Below are positions 1-10,870 of a stretch of 64,000 bases of DNA, piece after piece. This DNA is from Anthoceros angustus (lineage: Eukaryota; Streptophyta; Anthocerotopsida; Anthocerotales; Anthocerotaceae). Both the position numbers and the translations under genes were made by a program. The stretch is from positions 186,001 to 250,000 of the forward strand of contig VJWM01000235.1 of assembly GCA_010909165.1 (NCBI GenBank). Direction: 5' to 3'. Each line of letters starts with the position of its first letter. The first letter of the stretch is position 1. A model generated the notes under the pieces. It saw nothing but the letters and a program-made list of their open reading frames with translations, had not been told where the DNA came from and made no database searches.

Positions 1-342
1 ACTGTTGGGGGCTTCACCGAAGCCCAGTTGCAGGAGCTGGTGAAGCAGTCACCTAATGAGGCCACACCGCCTCGCAATGCCTGGGCCTCTCTTCTGCGTT
101 GTAAGAGGCAGGTTACGCGTACTGTAGATGCAACAGTGGACGACCTTCGCAACGCGAAAAGGTTCCCCTTCTCCCTTCTGGTGGTCCTGACTGCCAACTC
201 ACTCTGTTGCGCGGCATTGCAATGGGTTGCGTTCCTGTACACTGGTACAACAAACTTCGATTTCTGTGTGTTACATGCTGATCCACCTCCTGGTTCCGGA
301 GGCGGAAAAGGCTTGTCATTGACCTTCACACCCGACATGTGA
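1..342 (+). other. Open frame at window edge, unknown
   Basis: A frame is open from the left edge of the window to a stop at about 342, and it may be the tail of a gene that begins outside. The first ~36 codons are hydrophilic. After codon 36 the composition changes, and a GT follows the sequence AAGAGGCAG near 109, so the real exon could end there. I recognise no family. The opposite strand is also partly open, so coding status is uncertain. Confidence 0.2.
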
Positions 343-497
343 GATTCGTGCGGCTTCCATGAATTGGAAGAAACGTATCAAGTACGTCCCCTGACGTGCC
401 TTTCCTGACACATATCTGCTCCAGATATGAAGATCTCGTTGCGCAAGGACTGAATTTCGAGCTTCACAAGCATCTACTAGGGGAAACAACAAGTGGT

Positions 498-1281
498 CTA
501 CCTGATACAAGTGGAAAACCACAAAACTTCGTTCAGATTCTCCAGCTTTGCCTTCTCTCTGTCCTTGGGATAAGTGAAGTACAAAAGGTTAACCATGAGA
601 ATCACAAGGAGGAAGGGGAATGTGATCATGGAAAATAGCCCCTTTGCCAGAGCCCGAGCATTGCCCAGGTCGGGAGTGAGCGAGGACTCGTCAAAAACAT
701 GTCCAAAAAAGCCGCTATGCACGAAGACCTACCAGTGGCGTCCCAGCTGCTGCTATGGACTTCTCTAGGGTCAAGTCAATAGCATACACAGTGGTGTGCC
801 GATCAGTGGGCACTATTTCCGCAAATATGGGCCAGTTAGTGGCTGGTGAGTTCCAGGACATGAAAAAACCCAGGGGAAAAAGAATGCTCGAGCCCGTAGA
901 GCCATCCGTAAATGACTCTCTGCGGCACAACAAGCAGCAAAAGGCGGACAAGGGGATGCCAGACCCGGCATTGTACTCACGTGAGCATAAGATACGACCC
1001 GCGTTTGGGGCTATGCGTGAATATAAATCTACCAGCCAGCCTCCTAAGACGGAACCGAACATATTGCCTATGGACAAAAGAGCAACCAGAAGAGCGGCCG
1101 AACCATGACCAAATCCCAGCCGTTCCAGCCAAAGAGTGAAGAATGCCATGGCATTCCAAGGAACCGGCCCAACTCCTTGGCCTACAATAACTTGGAACGT
1201 AGGGACTTTCAGGACTTTTCTTGTGCCCTTCCATAACTCCTTCAACTGTAACTTGTAATGAGCTGTCAAGGAGGCATACAT
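498..1281 (-). pseudogene. Plant MFS transporter, C-terminal half, one frameshift
   Basis: Two abutting minus-strand frames together give the C-terminal half of a Major Facilitator Superfamily transporter of the plant group that includes Arabidopsis At4g36790 (from memory). Recognisable blocks in order are VPWNAMAFFTLW, GSVLGGWLVD, FAEIVPTDRHTTVYAID, TPLVGL, then NARALAKGLFSM and YFTYPKDRE. Several hydrophobic membrane segments are evident. The frame changes by one nucleotide near 722, just after TPLVGL. Family members have roughly 450-500 residues and 12 membrane helices. Only about 250 residues are present, and no N-terminal half is visible upstream (1,290-1,900). Either upstream exons are missing or this is a truncated copy. 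The substrate cannot be inferred. The family call is fairly sure; pseudogene status depends on whether the frameshift is a sequencing error. Confidence 0.72.
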
Positions 1282-1518
1282 TGGTCCTGCCAGTCCCTTA
1301 CAGCGGAGGAGTTTTGGGACGTGGATATATGCATCTAGATTCCTGTGTTCGCAGAAGTACAGAAGCTTCCGGGCTACCTCGATTGGTTGCTACCTCCTGC
1401 ACAACTGCTGCAACCTCCCTCCCGAAAAATCCCAGGAAAAATCGCCTGTACAAGTCCTTCCCAAACCTGACACTTTCCACATAGGTTGATGGGTTGCGGC
1501 AGCTCTGGGCCATGCGAA

Positions 1519-1872
1519 CTAAGGAAGCTGTATGGCACGTCTCGCTGCTCGATAGAGCATATCCTCCACGGGACTGAGAGATGAGTCGCAACACCTCTGC
1601 CGACAGGCGCAAGCTGCTGGACCAAGAACATGAGAGAGCTCCAACTCAGAAATGTTAATCGTGACTGTGGGCGCCGTTCTCGCCCAGTACCTGAAGTCGT
1701 TTTCATCTGGCTTATAGAAGAACTTTCGACCAGAGCTGTCAGTGCCCTTGGTGACATCAAAAACATATTCTAGCATGCCCCTACAATGTAGGAATTCGCT
1801 GATTTCAGCAGTGCCAGTCAGTCTCCAGTCTTTTTGTTGTAAACTTGCAAACTTTTGTTCTACCCTTGCCAA
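1519..1872 (-). CDS. Unknown 117-aa ORF
   Basis: An uninterrupted minus-strand frame with ordinary soluble-protein composition in its first ~75 residues (blocks such as GTDSSGRKFFYKPD and YWARTAPTVTINIS), followed by a Cys/Arg-rich tail that looks out of frame. It lies between the MFS fragment and the start of the 2-kb tandem repeat, and could be an exon of the MFS locus or part of a transposon. I do not recognise it. Confidence 0.3.
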   Translation of the reverse strand: MARVEQKFASLQQKDWRLTGTAEISEFLHCRGMLEYVFDVTKGTDSSGRKFFYKPDENDFRYWARTAPTVTINISELELSHVLGPAACACRQRCCDSSLSPVEDMLYRAARRAIQLP

Positions 1873-2399
1873 AGTAATCTGGAGTTGTTAAACCTTGTCG
1901 TTCAGGTCCTCTTCCATGGAGTTAGCTCAACAAAATCAGCAAACCACACATCCACACATGTTAGTACAAACCCTAAGCCTGGACCAACCACTTACAGTCC
2001 CTAGAAAAAAGAGTAGCACAGAAACAAATTAAGATCACCAAGATCACCCTCCCCTGTGAACCTTATCTTGCGCCCTGCATCCCGCAAGCCTGACGACGAC
2101 GAAGCTTTAGCGTTATTGAACCTTCCTATGGGAGAAACAAAATTGTAGGGCCTCTTCAGGGGCAGCTAGGGCGACTTTGTGGCATATTTTGAAGGATTGT
2201 CCGGAATGAGCAGATGGTCCTCCCTGACCATGAAGGGCGGATTATACAAGTTAAGTCCGTGCCCGTGCCGATCAAACACTCGTAAGCAATTCTGCTAGCT
2301 TTTCATCTGCATCCTGCATCCAAAGTATTAAGGACAAGTCATGAAGCTGCAACACGCAAGCGGTCGCGGTGCGGCGATCCTGGCGCATGACCGACATGC

Positions 2400-2720
2400 C
2401 TGCATGGGATCTCGCAGTGCTGTTGCCGCGCTCCAACAGCTGATCTCACAGCTGCTGTTGCCGCGCTCCAGCAAGTTATCTTGAAAGTGATGTTGCTGCG
2501 CTCCAAAAATGTGATCTCACAGCTGCTGTTGCCGCGCTCCAACAGCTGATCTCACAGCTCATGACGCCCCACTCCAACAGCTGATCTCACAGCTGCTGTT
2601 GCCGCGCTCCAGCAAGTGATCTCGAAAGTGATGTTCCCGCGCAGCGCTCCAACAGCTGATCTCACAGCTGTTGCCGCGCTCCAACAGCTGATCTCACAGC
2701 TGCTGTTGCCGCGCTTGTAA
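2400..2720 (+). repeat. Minisatellite, CAACAGCTGATCTCACAGCT type
   Basis: Imperfect tandem repeats of a roughly 37-bp unit containing CAGCTGATCTCACAGCTG followed by CTGTTGCCGCGCTCC. Around eight units, some truncated. CAGCTG is a palindromic core. Frames open through this array are repeat translations, not genes. Confidence 0.8.
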
Positions 2721-3230
2721 GCATGTCAAAGCATGGTTTGGTGCCCCACTTTTATATATGGCAAAGTACATTTGGCCACTGACGGGTGTGGAATCAGAAT
2801 TTTGAATGATTTATTTTATTTATTTATCTTACAATTTATATCATTTAATTTAACTTTTATTTTTATTTTTACTATAAAATTAACTTTAGATAAGTCTAAA
2901 TCAACTCACTTTTACCCTGCTGACAATTGTGCAAGACTTTGACATTGGCGCGTCCCCGCCTCTCTCCTTCCTCAGGCGTGCCGCCGCGACTCGTGCACGT
3001 GGATGCACTAAATCATACAGACGTGAAACCGGGTGCGCGTGATTTGGCGCCAAGACACCGTGGTGGCGCTATGCGCTGCGGACCCACGCAGTGGAGTCGC
3101 ATCATTCAGCACGACCGCGGCGCTGCACTTCAGTAAGTCTTGCGTCAGATGGCCGCCCTCGCGTACTCGCGCGCAAAATTCACCTGTGATCCATTTTTAT
3201 CGTGATGTAGGTCCATGAGCAAAGACCTCC

Positions 3231-3960
3231 GTGAACATCGGTCGCGATCAAGCAGAGCGACTAAAACTTGCAAAACACCGCTTGAAGTGTAAAGGCCAAC
3301 CTAGCAAATACATTGGAATGGCGATAGACGGGATGGACCAAAGCAAGACGGAGCTCCCACATTTTCCTGCCCCTCCAAAGGATTTTGCAGATGGGCTTAT
3401 TCGGGTCCATGTTGTGGGTTGTTTGGTATACAACAACATTATGAAGACCAGGGTGTTTGTGAACTTCCCGAATATTCGGAACGACGCCAACTTAACTATT
3501 CATATCATCCAGGATGTTATTCTCACATATGAGACGGTTTTGCCAAAGACGTTTTACTTGCAGCTGGACAACACGGCCAGAGAAAACAAGAATATGTTGT
3601 TGTTTGCATACTTAAGTATGCTTGTCGAGAAGCGGGTCTTCGATAAGGTGAAGGTGGGCTTTCTTCTTGTCGCACACACATGCAATTGATCAAATGTTCT
3701 CATGCTTTTCTAAAAGTCTCGCACAAAAAGCAATGTCACTCGAAACCCTTATGAGTTTGATTCATCGTGCTTATACACCCAATCCAAGTGAAAATGGTTT
3801 CGAGGTGGCCGATTTCGAGCTTTGTCCGCCCAATGGGATGGGTAAAAGAGGACACGAGATGCGTAAGGAATTTGCACAATCATAGTTATCGATCAATTCA
3901 AAATTTCAAGGGAAGAAAGAGTCATGGAGCCATCAGAATAGCTTCTTCGTGGCAAGGCAC
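3231..3960 (+). pseudogene. DUF7869-like transposon ORF, copy 1
   Basis: Encodes the family signature seen in many plant and invertebrate mobile-element proteins annotated DUF7869 (from memory). Present are YIGMAIDGMDQSKTELPHF, then LQLDNTARENKN, then DKVKVGFLLV, and after a short frameshift HAIDQMFSCFSKSL. These match the family pattern LDNxxRENKN ... VGFLxVGHTHEDIDQxFS. The acidic D-G-M-D and D-N residues are typical of a metal-binding nuclease-like core, but the catalytic role is not established to my knowledge. The first 152 codons are uninterrupted. A frameshift follows the HT pair at about 3,685. It sits in the 3' half of tandem unit A. Confidence 0.65.
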
Positions 3961-3995
3961 TTTCTACTTGTCACATTGGGAACCGTTGGAGGGAC

Positions 3996-6020
3996 AAAAT
4001 CAGCAAACCACACATCCACACATGTTAGTACAAACCCTAAGCCTGGACCAACCACTTACAGTCCCTAGAAAAAAGAGTAGCACAGAAACAAATTAAGATC
4101 ACCAAGATCACCCTCCCCTGTGAACCTTATCTTGCGCCCTGCATCCCGCAAGCCTGACGACGACGACGTGCTTTAGCGTTATTGAACCTTCCTATGGGAG
4201 AAACAAAATTGTAGGGCCTCTTCAGGGGCAGCTAGGGCGACTTTGTGGCATATTTTGAAGGATTGTCCGGAATGAGCAGATGGTCCTCCCTGACCATGAA
4301 GGGCGGATTATACAAGTTAAGTCCGTGCCCGTGCCGATCAAACACTCGTAAGCAATTCTGCTAGCTTTTCATCTGCATCCTGCATCCAAAGTATTAAGGA
4401 CAAGTCATGAAGCTGCAACACGCAAGCGGTCGCGGTGCGGCGATCCCCTGGCGCATGACCGACATGCTCATGGGATCTCGCAAGTGCTGTTGCCGCGCTC
4501 CAACAGCTGATCTCGCAGTTGCTGTTGCCGCGCTCCAGCAAGTTATCTTGAAAGTGATGTTGCTGCGCTCCAAAAATGTGATCTCACAGCTGCTGTTGCC
4601 GCACTCCAACAGCTGATCTCACAGCTCATGACGCCCCACTCCAACAGCTGAATTCACAGTTGCTGTTGACGCGCTCCAGCAAGTGATCTCGAAAGTGATG
4701 TTCCCGCGCAGCGCTCCAACACCTCATCTCACAGCTGCTGTTGCCGCACTCCAACAGCTGATCTCACAGCTGCCGTTGCCGCGCTTGTAAGCATGTCAAA
4801 GCATGGTTTGGTGCCCCACTTTTATATATGGCAAAGTACATTTGGCCACTGACGGGTGTGAATCAGAATTTTGAATGATTTATTTTTATTTATTTATCTT
4901 ACAATTTATATCATTTAATTTAACTTTTTATTTTTATTTTTACTATAAAAATTAACTTTAGATAAGTCTAAATCAACTCACTTTACCCGTTGACAATTGT
5001 GCCGCACTTTGGACATTGGCCCCGCCTCTCCTTCCCCGCGCCAAGACAAGCGCTGCGACTCGTGACGGTGGATGCACTAAAGCTGTGCGAAACGGGCGTG
5101 AGGCCAAGACATTGTGCGCGACTTATGCGCGGGACCCACGCAGTGAGCTGATTAGCAGACCGGGCGCGCGCATCTTCAGTAAGTCTTGCGCAGTGCCGGC
5201 CGCCTCGCGCAGCCTGCGACCAAGGTCAAAATTCTGACCATGTGATCCATTTTTATCGCGTGACAGAGGTCCATGAGCAAGACTCTCCGTGAACATCTCG
5301 GATCAGAGCGACTAAAACTTGCAAAACACCGCTTGAAGTGTAAAGGCCAACCGAGCAAATACATTGGAATGGCGATAGACGGATGGACCAAAGCAAGACG
5401 GAGCTCCCACATTTTCCCCGCCTCCAAAGGATTTTGCATGGGCTTATTCGGTCCATGTTGTGGGTTGTTTGGTATACAACAACATTATGAAGAGGTGTTT
5501 GTGAACTTCCGAATATTCGAACGACGCCAACTTAACTATTCATATCATCCGTGATGTTATTCTCACCTATGAGAGGTTCTCGTCAAGACGCTTTTACTTG
5601 CAACTAGACAACACGGCCAGAGAAAACAAGAATATGTTGTTGTTTGCATACTTGAGTATGCTTGTCGAGAAGCGGTCTTCGATAAGGTGAAGGTTTTCTT
5701 CTTGCACACGATGATGCAATTGATCAAATGTTCTCATGCTTTTCTAAAAGTCTCGTGCACAAAAAGCAATGTCACCAAACCCTTATGAGTTTGATTCATC
5801 GCTTATACACCCAATCCGAAGTGAAAATGGTTTCCGAGGTGGCCGATTTCAGAGCTTTGTCTCGCCCAATGGGATGGGTAAAAGAGGGACACGAGATGCG
5901 CGTAAGGAATTTGCACAATCATAGTTATCAAGATCAATTCAAAATTTCAAGGGAAGAAAGAGTCATGGAGCCATGAATAGCTTCTTCGTGGCAAGGCACT
6001 TTCTACTTGTTCACATTGGG
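3996..6020 (+). repeat. Tandem unit A, copy 2
   Basis: Second copy of the ~2.06-kb unit in direct orientation, with the same internal order as copy 1. Many 1-6-nt gaps relative to copy 1, especially in the GC-rich stretch 5,010-5,260. After about 6,020 the sequence continues into the 3' part of the transposon ORF, which copy 1 lacks. Confidence 0.8.
4455..4790 (+). repeat. Minisatellite, second copy
   Basis: Same 37-bp-type array as at 2,400-2,720, inside unit A copy 2, with scattered base changes (for example CTCGCAGTTGCTG) and small indels. Confidence 0.8.
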
Positions 6021-6320
6021 AACCGCTGAGGGTTTGGAGTTCCTTGAGAATACCAAACAGATATAAGGGGAGCGCCTTTATGTCCACTTCAATCGCATGG
6101 CAAACCCGTGGAAGACGCATAAATCATTGAGAGCCATTAGGAAAGCCCTCAAGAACCGATGCAAAAATATCTATCTCGAAGACAAAGTATGGTGGAACTC
6201 GCTCATATCATCCGATATTTATGCGATAAAATGAGGAGGAGTCCATCGAGATCTTCAAAAGCATGGGAGTGGTACAACAGTGGACGAGGCCGAGCGGAAC
6301 TTAAATCCCATCGACGCTCC
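5273..6320 (+). pseudogene. DUF7869-like transposon ORF, copy 2
   Basis: Second copy of the ORF at 3,231, broken by many small deletions (for example the DG-W-TK block, then a shift before HIFPASKGFC). It extends further downstream, where pieces such as HNHSYQDQFKISREERVMEP and, in other frames, a long hydrophilic tail to about 6,320 can be read. It cannot encode a working protein as written. The better-preserved 5' half is in copy 1. Confidence 0.6.
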
Positions 6321-7189
6321 AGATGTCTTTGTCATTCGCCCAGCTCACAACCCCGCAACTGCCACATGTATCTCGGAATTTTAGGCCAGGGAGCAGCCAT
6401 CGAATCGAGTTGGCGAGATTCGATGGGGATGTGTCCGAGATCGACGAGGCTATATGATTGCGTCCATGTGAGATGACGATCGTAACAGCCTTCGATTGCG
6501 TAAGTCGAAGACTTGGATTTCTTATGTGACGAACCTTACCTAGTTGTCCAGGGTGGGTGACAGAGAATAGCAATGCGCTTTGAGGGAAGGTACCTACCGA
6601 GGAGATATTGGCTCCACACAGTTGATAGAGAGGGTTTATAACGAGGAAGCGACCAAGCACCGGATCGATCGCTGATATCGGAGACATTTATTTTGGCATA
6701 CGGTTCTCCTTGCAAGGGATAGCACTCTACAAGTCCGCATACGTGAGCTTATCAAGACAAAGTTTCGAACTTCAACATCTACGCCGTGGAAGAAGGTAAT
6801 AGGTTGAAGATAACAGTGCACTCACCAAGTTCCTGGAGAGAGTTGCATTGAGGAAAATGATGATTCGGATGAAAATCCCAAAATAAGGGTGGTTTGACAA
6901 GCGCTGATGAAAGAGACATCCGACTTCAAAGACCAATCGCAACAAGAACCCGCGGCAGAGGCAACGGAACCGGACTATTGGTGCTTTTGAAGGCATGTTT
7001 GATGATGATCCGACAAGGTCACTGTCAAGGAGACTAAACACAGAGAGGATAGAAAGGTGATAGGGTATTCTTCGTAGCTTTAGGGCATAGGGTAGATAGA
7101 TGAGGTGTCTATGTGGACGCCGACCGATTTGTGCAACTTATGTCGTCTGGCTTCCGCCACATCCATGCACCTCCAAGAAGACATATTTC
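6321..7189. other. Region without a recognisable gene
   Basis: Mixed-composition sequence. Short plus-strand stretches rich in E, D, K and Q (about 6,840-6,980) may be the acidic tail of the preceding transposon ORF. The minus-strand frame at 6,301-6,687 lacks a family signature. No RNA gene, terminal repeat or splice-consistent exon was found. Confidence 0.4.
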
Positions 7190-7559
7190 CTCACGATGAT
7201 ATATTTCGTGACTGCTTTTGCCTTGTGCTCGCACAAGTTTGCATACCCTTGTTTAGGCGCGCACTTACGCCGCCTAGCCCCCACTTGGTATACAAAACAT
7301 ATAGAACCACACAAATTGCGTAAACCAATCGACATGCCGAAATTATGGAAGAATTCTACGCCTTCATCACACCGACAAATTATCCATGAACACGAGTGCG
7401 CCACCTGTGTAAATGACCGGACAGAAGTGGTGCCGAGCCGAGAATGCCGAATCCGATGGATGAACACCTACAAAACTCAACAAAACCAACCCAACTGGCT
7501 GCGAATAGGGTTGGGATTTTTTCCAAAACCCCTTTTGACAGGAGAAACCCCTTTCAGAA

Positions 7560-8380
7560 CAGACGCTGTTAATGAGAACGAGGATGGTAGTGAGTTTGGC
7601 CCGGAGGATGAGGACGACGGGCCCATACCTGATGTGCTCGGACACCTGATGAAGAGCATTCAGATGCGCAGCAGGAGGACAGGGATGCAGGGGTTTTCAT
7701 GCCTTATGGAATCCCACTGGGGGTGCCTACTGGTAGGTATGACCCAGAAGGTGGAGAGGGGCGCCGCCACCGCACCCCCGCCATCGCCGGTGGTCGAGCC
7801 CGCACACTTGATCCGCGAAGGTTTATGGAAGGGAGAGACTGGCGACCGCCGGGCTAATCAGAGGAGCAACAGCATGCTGCTGTGCAGGAGGAGGAGGAGA
7901 GGGGCCGGCCGGCGCCTCTTGATACCTTCTTGAGGATGCTGTGGAGGCGTAGGGTGGCAAAGGGTGGGAAGGAAGCTGCTTTTGAGGAGGCGGTGAGGAG
8001 GTATGAAAGCGAGGACCAGCCTATAGCAAAAGCTAAGAGAAAAGCGAACAAACTGCAGAGGGTGGAAAATGTGGGTGAGATCCCCACTGTTCACGTTTCA
8101 ACAGATTAGGAAAGAATTGCCGAAGCTATCCGGGATGAAGACCCCCTGACATGGGTCAGAGAAGCAGCATATTCTAAGAAGGTGGTATTGGAAACAGTGC
8201 TGGTGAAATTAGAGAACCTTCGGCCGGCCTCCTACCTTACACCAGATGCACAGATACGCAAGGTTGATGAAGCCAATTATTTGGCGCGTGTTATTTCAAA
8301 AAGGAGGATTGAAGAAGGTGTTTTGCCTCTATTATGTATGATTGATCCTGCAGAGTGTGATTATACATGGAAAAGCTAGA
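7560..8380 (+). pseudogene. N-terminal part of ParB-methyltransferase ORF
   Basis: Plus-strand coding sequence leading into the ParB-like domain. An acidic low-complexity start (NENEDGSEFGPEDEDDGP) is followed, after a frameshift, by a basic segment with KAKRKANKLQRVENVGEIP. Then come the conserved block EAIRDEDPLTWVREAAYSKK, the segment ETVLVKLENLRPASYLTPDA, and the ParB-like start VDEANYLARVISKRRIEEGV. In-frame stops occur near 7,857 (TAA) and 8,107 (TAG). The 8,107 TAG interrupts an otherwise continuous frame and might be a single-base error for CAG. The same region is repeated in badly gapped form at 9,350-10,036. Together with the exon at 10,037 it appears to be one gene. Confidence 0.55.
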
Positions 8381-8389
8381 TGTAGATTC

Positions 8390-9033
8390 AAGGCCAAAAA
8401 ATATGTCATGGGAGTGCTTGGAGGAAACCACATTATGCGGCGAAGCATCTTGCGTGACATCTCCTGCAAGAAGCGGTTTCAATATGTGGAGGCTCATCAT
8501 ACCGTGGTCTCAACGCACAGAGATGCGAGTCTCGCCACGACCATAATACTATGTCCGATAAGCGCCGGAAGATGAATTTTATATAGAGTGAGGTATTTGA
8601 GGATGAATTGATTATTGAACGCGATGTCAGTGTATGACCATGACATGGAAATTCAACTGCATAAGGTGTTGGGTCTTATTGAAGATGATGAATGGAAGAT
8701 GATGTTTATAAATGTAACAAGGTTGACAACAGACCCATATATTATGCATCAAACAAGAGGGTAGGTATGGGAAAATGTAGACAAGATTTTACCAAGTGGG
8801 AAGGAGAGTTGCCGTAATGTATAGCATGTGTGACAAGCAAGAAGAGCAAGGAAGCTGAAAGTGGCCGAGGAGGCCAACAAAATAGACTCGCTTATGTGAA
8901 GCCCAAGGATATGTTCGCAAAGCCTTGGAAATCATTTCAAGGAATTCCAATGGGAGTGTGGGCATACTTATAACCGCTTAAAGAGAAAGTGTTGGGCCTC
9001 ATTGACCGAAAGGAATGGATGATATATCTCTCG
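8390..9033 (+). pseudogene. Gapped copy of ParB exon
   Basis: Corresponds to 10,130-10,860 but carries many small deletions and insertions. Pieces such as KYVMGVLGGNH remain readable in single frames. It ends at the tandem junction at about 9,033. It is either a decayed duplicate or noisy sequence of the same locus. Confidence 0.7.
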
Positions 9034-10870
9034 AAGATATATTTCGTGACTGCTTTTGCCTTGTGCTCGCACAAGTTTGCATACCCTTGTTTAGGCGCGC
9101 ACTTACGCCGCCTAGCCCCACTTGGTATACAAAACATATAGAACCACACAAATTGCGTAAACCACGACATGCCGAAATTATGGAAGAATTCCACAGCCTT
9201 CATCACACCGACAAATTATCCATGAACACGAGTGCAAGGCACCACGCAAAATGACCGGACAGAAGTGGTGCCGAGCCGAGAATGCCCGAATCCGATGGAT
9301 GAACACCTACAAAAAACTCAACAAAACCAACTTTTGCCATGAATAGGGTTGGGATTTTTTCCAAAACCCCTTTGATGTGAGAAACCCTTCGCAGACCGCT
9401 ACGAGAACGAGGATGGTAGTGAGTTTGGCCCGAGGATGAGGACGACGGGCCCATACCGATGTGCCTTGGACACGATGAAGAGCATCTGATGCGCAGCGAG
9501 GAGGGATGCAGGGTTTTCATGCCTTATGGAATCCCACCGGGGTGTGGTATATGACCCAAGGTGGAGAGGCGCCGCCAACCTGCACCCTCTCACGCCATCG
9601 CGCTGGGAGCCTCGCACACTTGATCCGGTTTATGGAAGGGAGGAGCACTGGCCGGCCGGCGCCCCACAGAGAGCAACAGCAGATGCTCATGTGCAGGAGG
9701 AGGAGGGAGAGGGCGCCGCCGGCCGCGCCTTGATACTGGAGGATGCCAGGAGGCGAGGGTGACAAGGGAAAAGGCGGTGCTGCTTTTGAGGCAGAGGCGA
9801 GGGAGGTGGGAAAGCAGCAAAGCTAAGAGAAAAGCGAACAAACTGCAGAGGGTGGAAAATGTGGGTGAGATCCCACTGCTCACGTTCAGACAGGGAAAGA
9901 ATTGCCAAGCTATCCGGATGAAGACCATGGGTCGAGAAGGCATATTCTAAGAAGGTGGTATTGGAAACAGTGCTGGTGAAATTAGAGAACCTTCGGCGGG
10001 CCTCCTACCTTACACGGATGACACGCAAGGTTAAGGTTGAAAGCCAATTATTTGGCGCGTGTTATTTCAAAAAGGAGGATTGAAGAAGGTGTTTTGCCTC
10101 TATTATGTATGATTGATCCTGCAGAGTGTGATTATATGGAAAAGCTAGACTGGCAGAGATTCAAGGCCAAAAAATATGTCATGGGAGTGCTTGGAGGAAA
10201 CCACACATATGCGGCAATGAAGCATCTTGCAGACATCTCTCCGGGCAAGAAGCGGTTTCAATATGTGGAGGCTCATGTATACTGTGGTCTCAACGTACAG
10301 GAGATGCGAGTCCTGGCCACGGACCATAATACTATGTCCGATAAGCGCTGGAAGATGAATTTTATAGAGCAAGTGAGGTATTTGAGGGATGAATTGATTA
10401 TTGCTGAACGCGATGCTGTGCAGATGACCATGACATGGAAATTCAACCTGTACAAGGTGTTGGGTCTTATTGAAGATGATGAAGCACGTGAGGATGATGT
10501 TTATAAACAGAACAAGGTTGATAACAGGACCCATATATTATGCATCGCGAAACAAGAGGGCAGGGTATGGGAAAATGTAGACAAAATTTTTACCAAGTGG
10601 GAAGCAGGAGAGTTGCCAGAACAGAAGAAGCATGCGGTAGCTGGGACAAGCAAGAAGAGCAAGGGGAAGCGGAAAGTGGCCGAGGAGGCCAACAAAATAG
10701 ACTCTGTTTATGTGAAGCCCAAGGATATGCTCGCAAAGCCTTGGAAATCATTTCAAGGAATTCCAGCGGGGGAGTGTGGGCAGCAGATACTTATAACCGC
10801 TAAAGAGAAAGTGTTGGTAGGGCTCATTGACCTGAAAGGAATGGATGACGATATATCTCTTCGGAAGAAA
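9034..10870 (+). repeat. Tandem unit B, copy 2
   Basis: Direct repeat of 7,190-9,033. Here the first half (9,034-10,036) is gapped and frameshifted, whereas the second half (from about 10,040) has an uninterrupted frame. The two copies are thus intact in complementary halves, which suggests one real locus written twice. Confidence 0.8.

Larger units (their letters stand above)
1934..3995 (+). repeat. Tandem unit A, copy 1 (about 2.06 kb)
   Basis: The sequence starting at AAATCAGCAAACCACACATC recurs about 2,062 bp downstream, at 3,996. The unit holds, in order, a short conserved leader, a minisatellite, an AT-rich stretch near 2,800-2,900, a GC-rich stretch with GACATTGGCGCG at about 2,940, and a DUF7869-like ORF. 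Differences from copy 2 are mostly 1-6-nt insertions and deletions rather than substitutions. Confidence 0.8.
7190..9033 (+). repeat. Tandem unit B, copy 1 (about 1.84 kb)
   Basis: The sequence ATATTTCGTGACTGCTTTTG at about 7,200 recurs at about 9,043. Copy 1 contains the N-terminal part of the ParB-methyltransferase ORF and ends inside it, where GATGATATA forms a short shared junction with the start of the unit. The first half is well preserved. From about 8,340 it is riddled with 1-6-nt gaps. Confidence 0.8.

Noticed and set aside
2339-4616. Short Cys/Arg-rich ORFs on both strands
   Set aside because: They fall inside the CAGCTG minisatellites and appear in both copies only as repeat translations.
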